DNA of 57,587 nt, from contig JAKSUC010000018.1 in assembly GCA_024413595.1 (NCBI GenBank), forward strand, positions 1-57,587. The letters run 5' to 3'. Positions within the stretch are counted from its first letter, which is position 1, and each line of letters opens with the position of its first letter. This DNA comes from Bacteroidales bacterium (GTDB lineage Bacteria > Bacteroidota > Bacteroidia > Bacteroidales > UBA3824). The position numbers were made by a program, and so were the translations under genes. Below are positions 51,215-57,587 of the stretch, in pieces. Below the pieces are notes generated by a model. It had not been told where the DNA came from. It made no database searches and saw nothing but the letters and a program-made list of their open reading frames with translations.

Positions 51215-51253
51215 AAATCCCATTTTATAAACCATGTTTATAAAATGGGATTT
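51215..51253 (-). terminator. Terminator after the second SPOR-like gene
   Basis: 18-bp perfect stem AAATCCCATTTTATAAAC (51215-51232) / 51236-51253, 3-base loop CAT. The minus-strand side is followed by a T run (bases 51211-51217 in reverse). Confidence 0.9.
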
Positions 51254-51273
51254 AAAATTATGTATTATAAAAA

Positions 51274-52311
51274 TTAGTCAATCAAATTTGCTTCAATTTG
51301 TTGAGCTTCAGTAACATGAATTTGAACCCCTTCGTTGAAACAAACAATGAAAGATTGTTTTAAATTCATACCAGCTTCAGCTCTTTGAGCATCTTCGTAG
51401 CTACGATAACAACCAATCCAATATTTATAATAACCATCACTTTGACGTTCATCAATTACTAAACTACCTTTATATAAACGAGATAATTTTTTAGAAGACC
51501 ATCTGCGTTTGTCAGCACAAATTTGAATTCTATAAGCTAAACCTTCATCAGGATTAGAAGAAGTACATCTTTTTTGTTTACCCGCATTGCTTAAAGCAGC
51601 AATTCTATTACGAGCATCTTGAACATGTTTGCCACTAGGAAATCTATTAATGTAATTATTATAACCATCAATAGTATTTGTACTTAAAGCTTTGTTCCAA
51701 GCAGATTGTTCTTCTTGGTTTTGACGTTCATTTTGAGTTTGATATAATTTAATAGCTTCGTAACAAAGATTACCAGCATTTTCAAATTTATCTTTGCAAG
51801 TTTTCATATCAGCTTTTAAAGTGCTATATGTTTTTGTTTCAAGACTTTTTGTAGTTAGTTTAGAATATGGAGATAATTTAGCAGAAGCTTCTTGAATTTC
51901 ATTTTCAGCATCGCTTAAATATGATTCAGCTTGACTTTTATCACTTGGATACAAGAAGTTTAAATTATCTATAACGTCTTTATAAATATCTAAAAGAGAA
52001 GAATAAGCTTTTTCGTAAGATTTTGTAGCTTTAATTCTTAAAGATTTAGCTTCAGCAGACTTTTTTTCACCTTTTTTTAATTTACCTTTTTTGGTACTAT
52101 TCAAAAATTTTGAATTTTCCTTGTCTTGAGATTCTGCAAGCGAAATATTTTTTTCGGCTTTACCAATCTCTTCTTGTAATCTTATTAATGAATTGTTTTG
52201 ATCTTCGTTAATAAAATTTGTTAAAACATCAAACATATCTTGCGCAAAAGATAATGTTGGAAATGCTAACATCATGGCTAGCAATGCAGTTGAAATAAAT
52301 AACTTTTTCAT
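51274..52311 (-). CDS. Secreted helical protein with C-terminal SPOR-like domain, second paralogue
   Basis: 345 residues: signal peptide (1-23, TLSFAQ), a long helical region with Lys/Glu/Ser (about 30-220), a short tetratricopeptide-like stretch (AWNKALSTNTIDGYNNYINRFPSGKHVQDARNRIA), then a C-terminal domain AYRIQICADKRRWSSKKLSRLY…YYKYWIGCYRSYEDAQRAEAGM…FIVCFNEG. The layout and the (Y/F)(K/R)(V/I)QI(A/C)AD…KY…G.(Y/F)(K/R)(T/S)YE(D/E)A pattern match the protein at 25062-26006, so they are paralogues. The AWNKAL…FPSGKH region is not present in the other copy. Confidence 0.75.
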   Translation of the reverse strand: MKKLFISTALLAMMLAFPTLSFAQDMFDVLTNFINEDQNNSLIRLQEEIGKAEKNISLAESQDKENSKFLNSTKKGKLKKGEKKSAEAKSLRIKATKSYEKAYSSLLDIYKDVIDNLNFLYPSDKSQAESYLSDAENEIQEASAKLSPYSKLTTKSLETKTYSTLKADMKTCKDKFENAGNLCYEAIKLYQTQNERQNQEEQSAWNKALSTNTIDGYNNYINRFPSGKHVQDARNRIAALSNAGKQKRCTSSNPDEGLAYRIQICADKRRWSSKKLSRLYKGSLVIDERQSDGYYKYWIGCYRSYEDAQRAEAGMNLKQSFIVCFNEGVQIHVTEAQQIEANLID

Positions 52312-52373
52312 ACTATGAGTTTTTAGATTTTTTCATTATTATAAGGTGTTGCACACTTAATTTATGATTTATA

Positions 52374-52381
52374 CAAATTTA
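52374..52381 (-). promoter_or_regulatory. -7 box TAAATTTG for the second SPOR-like gene
   Basis: Minus strand, exact TAnnTTTG, 63 bases before the ATG at 52311; no clear -33 box. Confidence 0.4.
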
Positions 52382-52479
52382 TTGCCAAAAGGAAACTTAT
52401 GTTATAACATCCTATTAAACAATATTATTGTAATTTTCTAATATTTAAAATAAAAATTAGATTAAACAAAAATACAAAA

Positions 52480-52514
52480 AAAATTCCAAGTAAAAATCTT
52501 ACTTGGAATTTTTT
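52480..52514. terminator. Terminator after metY
   Basis: AAAATTCCAAGTAA (52480-52493) / TTACTTGGAATTTT (52499-52512), 5-base loop; T runs on both strands, so it can act in both directions. Confidence 0.88.
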
Positions 52515-52533
52515 ATTAAAAACAAAAATTATC

Positions 52534-53820
52534 TTAAATTTTGTCTAAAGCTTGTTTGATATCAGCAATAATATCATCACAATTTTCAATACCAATAGAT
52601 AATCTGATTAAATCAGGTTGGATACCAGCTTCAAGTAATTGTTCGTCAGAAAGTTGACGATGAGTATGACTTGCTGGATGTAAAACGCAAGAACGAGCAT
52701 CAGCAACGTGTGTTACAATTGCAATAAATTTAAGACTATCCATAAATTTAATAGACTCTTCACGTCCACCTTTTATGCCAAAACACATAACACCACACGA
52801 ACGCCCACCATCAAATTGTTTTTGAGCAAGTTCATAATAAGGATTATCTTTTAAACCACTAAAATTAATCCAAGCAATTTTTGGATGATTATGTAAAAAT
52901 TCCGCAACTTTTAAAGCATTTTCAAAATGACGAGGAACTCTTAAATGAAGAGTTTCAAGTCCAATATTTAATAAGAAAGCATTCATAGGAGCTTGAATAG
53001 AACCTAAATCTCTCATTATTTGAACAGTGGCTTTTGTAATAAATGCTTTTTTACCAAAAGTTTTGCTATAAGCTAAACCATGGTAAGATTCGTCAGGAGC
53101 TGTTAAACCAGGATATTTGTCAGCATATTTATCCCAATCAAAATTACCACTATCAACAATACAACCACCAACAGTTAAAGCATGTCCATCCATATATTTT
53201 GTTGTTGAATGTGTAACAATATCAGCACCAAATTCAAATGGACGACAATTTATAGGTGTAGCGAATGTATTATCTACAATCAAAGGAACACCATGACTAT
53301 GAGCAATTTTTGAAAATTTTGCAAAATCTAAGACATGACAAGTTGGATTCGAAATTGTTTCAGCAAATAAACATTTTGTATTAGGTCTAAATGCTTTAGA
53401 AATTTCTTCTTCAGAAGCATCAGAGTCAACCATAGTACATTCAATACCAAGTTTTTTCATAGTTACAAGAAACAAATTGTATGTTCCTCCATAAATATTA
53501 GTACTACTTACAAAATGGTCACCAGCTTCACAAATATTAAAAACAGCGTAAAAATTAGCTGCTTGCCCAGATGAAGTTAACATTGCAGCCACGCCACCTT
53601 CTAAATCAGCAATTTTAGCTGCAACAGCATCATTTGTTGGATTTTGTAAACGTGTATAAAAATATCCTTCAGCTTTAAGGTCAAATAAATCGGCCATCGC
53701 TGCTGTATTTTCATATTTAAATGTTGTACTCTGATAAATTGGTAAAACCCTAGGTTCTCCACTTTTTGGTTGCCATCCTGATTGAACACAGATAGTTTCT
53801 TTTGATCTTTTTTCAGACAT
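52534..53820 (-). CDS. metY: O-acetylhomoserine sulfhydrylase / aminocarboxypropyltransferase
   Basis: 428 residues from the ATG at 53820; the TTG start further upstream overlaps the -7 box and is rejected. PLP enzyme of the Cys/Met metabolism fold: YQSTTFKYENTAAMADLFDL, MLTSSGQAANFYAVF, LFAETISNPTCHVLDF, LIVDNTFATPINCRPFEFGADIVTHSTTKYMDGH (PLP Lys in STTKY) and the C-terminal RLSIGIENCDDIIADI. Makes homocysteine from O-acetylhomoserine and sulfide. Length and motifs fit MetY rather than MetB/MetC. Confidence 0.95.
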   Translation of the reverse strand: MSEKRSKETICVQSGWQPKSGEPRVLPIYQSTTFKYENTAAMADLFDLKAEGYFYTRLQNPTNDAVAAKIADLEGGVAAMLTSSGQAANFYAVFNICEAGDHFVSSTNIYGGTYNLFLVTMKKLGIECTMVDSDASEEEISKAFRPNTKCLFAETISNPTCHVLDFAKFSKIAHSHGVPLIVDNTFATPINCRPFEFGADIVTHSTTKYMDGHALTVGGCIVDSGNFDWDKYADKYPGLTAPDESYHGLAYSKTFGKKAFITKATVQIMRDLGSIQAPMNAFLLNIGLETLHLRVPRHFENALKVAEFLHNHPKIAWINFSGLKDNPYYELAQKQFDGGRSCGVMCFGIKGGREESIKFMDSLKFIAIVTHVADARSCVLHPASHTHRQLSDEQLLEAGIQPDLIRLSIGIENCDDIIADIKQALDKI

Positions 53821-53850
53821 TTTGAATAAAATTATAATTCTTTTTCTTTG

Positions 53851-53858
53851 CAAATATA
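53851..53858 (-). promoter_or_regulatory. -7 box TATATTTG for metY
   Basis: Minus strand, exact consensus, 30 bases before the ATG at 53820. No SAM-riboswitch-like structure is apparent in the 175-base upstream gap. Confidence 0.55.
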
Positions 53859-54028
53859 TAAATTTTTTATCATGATATATTAGCTAAATAATTATTCATT
53901 ATTAATTTATTAAAATGATTTTTGTTATTTCCAAAAAATGTTGAAATAATGTTGTGTTTTTGCAAGATATTTGCTATATTATAATTTAGAAAAAATTCTT
54001 TTGAGTTATTTTAATATTATTAATTGAT

Positions 54029-54931
54029 ATGAATAAAAAATTATTATTATTAACAATAGTATTGTGCTGTGCAACACTATGTTTTGGTCAAAAAGAAGGA
54101 CTCGATAAAATTGATTACAACAAATCTTTGACCGCAAATACAACAAATATTAAACTTGTTGAGTCTCAAATGAAATATATTAATCATTCTTATTACAAAA
54201 CTTTGGATAAAAATGTTTCAGCTGGTGATTTTTATATTTCAATTTTTGAAATAACAAATAGTCTCTACAAAGCTTTTCTAAAAGACTTAAAAGACAATAA
54301 ATTAGAAGATCTTTACGAAAAATGTAAAATTAATGGTGAAGGATGGTTACAAATAAGCGAAGCTTTTGAGTCTACAGCAAAAACTTATCACACCGATGCA
54401 AAATGGAATGAATATCCTGTAGTAAATATATCACAAGAAGCTGCAGAAACATTTTGTTTATGGTTAACAAAACTTTATGCTGCTTATAATGGAGCAAAAT
54501 TCAATAATGCAGAATTTCGTCTTCCAACCGAAAGCGAATGGATTATTGCAGCTGCTGGCGGTTCTGAAAATTCTCTTTATCCTTGGGATGGTAAATTTTT
54601 AAGAAACAAAAAAGGTGAATGGAATGCTAATTTTAAAATTGCTGGTGAAGAAAATATAAGAATTAATCCTAAAACTAACAATATAGAAATTCTTGATAAT
54701 AATATTCTTTATCAAACAACACTATCACCAGTAAAAGCATTTGAACCAAATAAATATGGATTATATCAAATGGCAGGAAATGCAGCTGAATTAACTTCTA
54801 ATGGAAAAGTTAAAGGAGGTTCATGGCATAGTTTCGGTTATTATATGCAAATTGCAGCTGAAGACGAACCAGGTTTAACAGAACTTCCTAATCCTTTTAC
54901 AGGATTTAGAATTGTTATGAAAGCTAAATAA
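54029..54931 (+). CDS. Secreted FGE/sulfatase-modifying-factor-fold protein
   Basis: 300 residues: signal peptide (1-20, TLCFGQ), then the formylglycine-generating-enzyme (SUMF1-like) fold: FYISIFEITNSLYKAFLKDL, WNEYPVVNISQEAAETFCLWLTKLY, FRLPTESEWIIAAAGGSENSLYPWDGK, and NKYGLYQMAGNAAELTS…KGGSWHS…GFRIVMK. In Bacteroidota this fold also occurs in gliding/type IX secretion proteins (GldK/GldJ-like) and is often not enzymatic. No paired catalytic cysteines are evident at the C-terminal end, so a structural role is likelier than formylglycine synthesis. Confidence 0.85.
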   Translation: MNKKLLLLTIVLCCATLCFGQKEGLDKIDYNKSLTANTTNIKLVESQMKYINHSYYKTLDKNVSAGDFYISIFEITNSLYKAFLKDLKDNKLEDLYEKCKINGEGWLQISEAFESTAKTYHTDAKWNEYPVVNISQEAAETFCLWLTKLYAAYNGAKFNNAEFRLPTESEWIIAAAGGSENSLYPWDGKFLRNKKGEWNANFKIAGEENIRINPKTNNIEILDNNILYQTTLSPVKAFEPNKYGLYQMAGNAAELTSNGKVKGGSWHSFGYYMQIAAEDEPGLTELPNPFTGFRIVMKAK

Positions 54932-54957
54932 TTTTAATTTAAATATTAGTATAAAAT

Positions 54958-54980
54958 AACGCCGTAAAATACGGCGTTTT
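54958..54980 (+). terminator. Terminator after the FGE-fold gene
   Basis: AACGCCGTA (54958-54966) / TACGGCGTT (54970-54978), 3-base loop, T run to 54982. Confidence 0.88.
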
Positions 54981-55014
54981 TTATTTAATATTGTTGAAAT
55001 ATTACTTATTTGGT

Positions 55015-55022
55015 TAATTTTG
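55015..55022 (+). promoter_or_regulatory. -7 box TAATTTTG for the thioredoxin-duplication gene
   Basis: Fits TAnnTTTG, with TTG at 54994-54996 eighteen bases upstream as a possible -33 box; 21 bases to the ATG. Confidence 0.45.
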
Positions 55023-55043
55023 TAAGTTTTAAATTATTATTTT

Positions 55044-56084
55044 ATGAAAATCAAATTTTTATCATTAATAATAGCATTATTTTATCCTTTGATAATTAAT
55101 GCTCAACAAAATAACTCTATCAAATGGTTAACATTTGAAGAAGCCGAAAAACTTGATAGTGCAGAACATCGTCCTTTTTTGATAGATGTGTATACTGATT
55201 GGTGTGGTTGGTGTAAACGTATGAGCGCCACAACATTTGCAAATCCTAATATTGCAAATTATATCAACAAAAATTTTTATCCTATTAAATTTGACGCTGA
55301 AACTTCTGACACTATAATTTATGGCGGGAAAGAATATATCAACGAAGGTAAAGCTAATAATTTAGCAATCAAACTTTTAAATGGTCGTCTTTCATATCCA
55401 ACAATAGTTTATATTGATCGAGATTCAAATGTAGCTCCTATTCCAGGATATATGGAACCTAAAGATATAGAACCACTTTTGGTATATTTTGCAGAAGATG
55501 TTAGCAGAAATGCTTCGTTAGAAAAATTTAGTACAGATTTTATGTATTCTTTTGCTGATAATTATAAAGATGAAATTTCTAAAATAAAAGAAGAAGAAAA
55601 ACATGATACAACAGGAAAAATAGAATGGCTAAATTTTGATGAAGCATTTGAAAAATATGACAAAAATCCAAAACCGTTATTATTAAACGTTTGGATAGAT
55701 TTTATACCAGAAGGTGTAACAAATTCTATTTCAGGAAATATTTTTGAACGCTCTGTTTTAAAAGATAGTACAATTACAAATTATATAAACAAAAATTTTT
55801 ATCCAATAAAATTTTATGCAGCATCACAAGATACAATAAAAGCATTTGGAGGTAGTTTTGTAGGCTCTGGAATAGGAATGCCTCATCAATTAACAGGAGC
55901 TTTAATGGGTAATAATTTTATATTTCCATCGATGTTTTTCTTTAACAACAAAAAAGAATTTTTAACACGTCTTAATGGATATTTTCAATCTAATGTTTAT
56001 GAAATAATACTAAAATTTTATGCAGAAGAAGCATACAAAACTCAAAGTTTTCAAGATTATTATTTAAAAAACAATAAAAAATAA
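55044..56084 (+). CDS. Exported protein with two thioredoxin-like domains, the second without cysteines
   Basis: 346 residues: signal peptide (1-20, IINAQ), then a thioredoxin_7/DUF255-like domain starting IKWLTFEEAEKLDSAEHRPFLIDVY with C54-G-W-C57 (TDWCGWCKRM), and a second domain starting IEWLNFDEAFEKYDKNPKPLLLNVW at about residue 190, in which the CxxC region reads IDFIPEG. The two share IANYINKNFYPIKFDA / ITNYINKNFYPIKFYA, so the second is a duplication that lost its active site. Periplasmic thiol-disulfide function likely for the first half. The rlmN gene begins 11 bases later. Confidence 0.85.
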   Translation: MKIKFLSLIIALFYPLIINAQQNNSIKWLTFEEAEKLDSAEHRPFLIDVYTDWCGWCKRMSATTFANPNIANYINKNFYPIKFDAETSDTIIYGGKEYINEGKANNLAIKLLNGRLSYPTIVYIDRDSNVAPIPGYMEPKDIEPLLVYFAEDVSRNASLEKFSTDFMYSFADNYKDEISKIKEEEKHDTTGKIEWLNFDEAFEKYDKNPKPLLLNVWIDFIPEGVTNSISGNIFERSVLKDSTITNYINKNFYPIKFYAASQDTIKAFGGSFVGSGIGMPHQLTGALMGNNFIFPSMFFFNNKKEFLTRLNGYFQSNVYEIILKFYAEEAYKTQSFQDYYLKNNKK

Positions 56085-56095
56085 ACAATATAAAA

Positions 56096-57136
56096 ATGAA
56101 TGAAAAACAACCATTGTTTGGATTAACATTGGCACAATTAACAGATATTGTGTTAGAAAACAATATGCCAAAGTTTACAGCCAAACAAATTGCAGATTGG
56201 CTATACAAAAAAAATGTCACCACATTTGAGCAAATGACAAATCTTTCCAAAAAAACAAGATCTATTTTGGAAGAAAAATATATAGTCGGACTTTTCCCAC
56301 CTGAAAAAGAAACAGTTAGCGTAGACGGAACCAAAAAGTATTTATATAAGGTGTGTAACAACAGATTTGTAGAAGCAGCTTATATTCCCGATCACGACCG
56401 CGCAACTCTTTGTGTATCAGCACAAGCAGGTTGCAAAATGAGTTGTAAATTTTGCAACACAGGTCTTCAAGGTTTTGGAGGAAATCTTTCTACAAACGAA
56501 ATTCTAAACCAAATTAAAAGTTTGCCTGAATTTGAAAAACTTACAAATCTAGTTTTTATGGGTATGGGCGAACCTCTCGACAACACTGAAAATATTTTAA
56601 ATGCGTTAGAAATTTTAACTGCCGATTATGGATTTGCTATGAGTCCTCACAGAATAACTCTTTCAACAGTTGGTATTTTATCAGGAATGAAAGAATTTTT
56701 AGACAAAACAGATGTTCATTTAGCAGTTAGCGTTCACAATGCTTTTTCTAAACAACGTTCTGAATTAATGCCTATTGAACGTACAAATCCAATTGAAGGT
56801 GTTATTGATTTAGTAAAAAAATACGATTTTAGACACCAACGAAGATTTTCTGCAGAATATATTATGATTAAAGACGTTAACGACTCTCCTACTCATGCTC
56901 GTCAACTTTCTAAATTATTAGCAGGAATTCCTACTCGTGTTAATTTAATTAGATATCATGCCCATCCTGGAAGTGATTTTCAACCATCTTCAGAAATCAG
57001 AATAAAAGAATTTCAAGAAATTTTAATGAACAAAAACATTATCACAACCATTCGTGCATCGCGTGGTGAAGATATTTTTGCAGCATGCGGTTTATTGAGT
57101 ACCAAAGAGTTACAAAATAAATTAGATAATGAATAA
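56096..57136 (+). CDS. rlmN: 23S rRNA (adenine-2503-C2)-methyltransferase / tRNA (adenine-37-C2)
   Basis: 346 residues. Radical-SAM motif CKMSCKFC (Cys-x3-Cys-x2-Cys), VFMGMGEPLDN, ITLSTVGIL, LAVSVHNAF and the second catalytic Cys near FAACGLLSTKEL. Methylates A2503 of 23S rRNA and A37 of some tRNAs. Length as for the family. Eleven bases after the previous stop, so probably co-transcribed. Confidence 0.95.
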   Translation: MNEKQPLFGLTLAQLTDIVLENNMPKFTAKQIADWLYKKNVTTFEQMTNLSKKTRSILEEKYIVGLFPPEKETVSVDGTKKYLYKVCNNRFVEAAYIPDHDRATLCVSAQAGCKMSCKFCNTGLQGFGGNLSTNEILNQIKSLPEFEKLTNLVFMGMGEPLDNTENILNALEILTADYGFAMSPHRITLSTVGILSGMKEFLDKTDVHLAVSVHNAFSKQRSELMPIERTNPIEGVIDLVKKYDFRHQRRFSAEYIMIKDVNDSPTHARQLSKLLAGIPTRVNLIRYHAHPGSDFQPSSEIRIKEFQEILMNKNIITTIRASRGEDIFAACGLLSTKELQNKLDNE

Positions 57137-57342
57137 AAATGAACAAAATGAATGGTAGAACTTTTTTTAAATGCTCCGTATATTTGTAATGTAAAGAGAT
57201 TAGAAAAGATTTTACTAATAGAATTGAAATTTCATAAGATTGAATTATTATTAAAAGAATTGCAAATAATAACATAATCAGACTAAACTCAATTTTTAGC
57301 TTAACTCAAAAAAAATTAAATAAACAAATTATTAGAATTAAA
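57137..57342. other. Gene-free AT-rich stretch after rlmN
   Basis: No credible gene. The ORF on the other strand here is low-complexity. No clear terminator for rlmN is visible. Confidence 0.5.
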
Positions 57343-57587
57343 TTGATTTTTTTAAACAAACTAAATTAATTAACAAAACTTGAAAAATTGATACATAACA
57401 ACATTAAATAAATTGATACATAACAATAAACTAATTGAACGATACTTAAAAGATTGATACATTACAATTATTGAACTAAAAAACTCAAATTGATTCAAAA
57501 ACAACTAATTAAACTTAACTTGAAAATTGATACAAATAACTTAAAAGATAACTAAAACTCAAATTGATTCAAAAACAACTAATTAAA
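57343..57587. repeat. Degenerate array of units starting TTGATWCA, period about 37 bp near the end
   Basis: TTGAT motifs start at 57343, 57388, 57413, 57454, 57490, 57527 and 57564, offsets 45, 25, 41, 36, 37, 37. The final two odd/even units repeat almost exactly: bases 57482-57513 recur at 57556-57587 (74 bp apart). There is no unique spacer pattern, so it is not a CRISPR array. The array may continue beyond the window. Confidence 0.7.

Noticed and set aside
53854..54028. SAM riboswitch upstream of metY
   Set aside because: The gap is 175 bases of AT-rich sequence without the long stems of a SAM riboswitch, and the -7 box leaves a leader of only about 25 bases.
57343..57587. CRISPR array
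   Set aside because: Units are degenerate with no unique spacers of constant length and no cas genes in the window; simple periodic repeat instead.
1..57587. tRNA, rRNA or mobile element genes
   Set aside because: No cloverleaf with conserved T-loop, no rRNA-like GC-rich stretch and no transposase with inverted ends was recognised by eye; small tRNAs cannot be fully excluded without a covariance search.

Overview
The window reads as chromosomal DNA from an AT-rich member of the Bacteroidota, most likely Bacteroidales. Supporting signs are the Bacteroides-type -7 box (TAnnTTTG) in front of many genes, a hybrid two-component regulator, lipoproteins with Bacteroidota-style signal peptides, 6-bladed beta-propeller and NVEALA proteins, a BT_3928-like DoxX protein, a DUF1599 protein, a GH10 xylanase with an inserted carbohydrate-binding region, and SiaC/SpoIIE signalling genes. 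I saw no rRNA, tRNA, CRISPR array, insertion sequence or phage gene.

Layout. 1-681: the 3' end of an Rpn-type nuclease gene, terminators, and a gene-free stretch with phased AAAATCCTAA repeats. 682-4324: a TPR-type hybrid two-component regulator divergent from two small lipoprotein genes, one with a heavy-metal-binding motif. 4363-7158: a transglutaminase-like lipoprotein and signal peptidase I. 7250-14878: an accessory island of two permuted copies of a propeller lipoprotein / TraX / thioredoxin-like cassette, a third propeller, two small NVEALA-type exported peptides and a truncated lipoprotein leader. 14948-16780: GH10 xylanase. 17034-21123: CstA, DUF1599, DoxX and the c-di-AMP synthase CdaA. 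21129-29881: a poreless voltage-sensor-like protein, SPFH-GYF and zinc-ribbon proteins, a SPOR-like protein, FolP with an overlapping outer-membrane protein gene, and a SiaC/SpoIIE partner-switch pair. 30040-35396: acyl-ACP thioesterase, methyltransferase, MFS transporter, YbjN-like protein, thioredoxin and LD-carboxypeptidase. 35639-45724: a probable seven-gene leftward operon of a membrane protein with a helical module, a coiled-coil lipoprotein, a Ser/Thr kinase, a PP2C phosphatase, a divergent actin/Hsp70-like protein, a DUF2339 protein and RecJ. An ECF sigma factor diverges from it (45857-46396). 46472-57136: a heterodimeric ABC exporter, a complete Rpn nuclease, a second SPOR-like protein, MetY, an FGE-like protein, a duplicated thioredoxin-fold protein and RlmN. 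57137-57587: gene-free, ending in a degenerate repeat of about 37 bp.

Two regions look most likely to hold under-described biology. The first is the NVEALA/propeller/TraX/thioredoxin island (7250-14878), which looks like an envelope peptide export, modification or sensing system that has been duplicated and shuffled. The second is the kinase/phosphatase operon (37477-45724), where one helical module of about 50 residues occurs three times across two proteins next to a degenerate ASKHA-fold protein. All functions are inferred from motifs read by eye. No database search or structure prediction was run.
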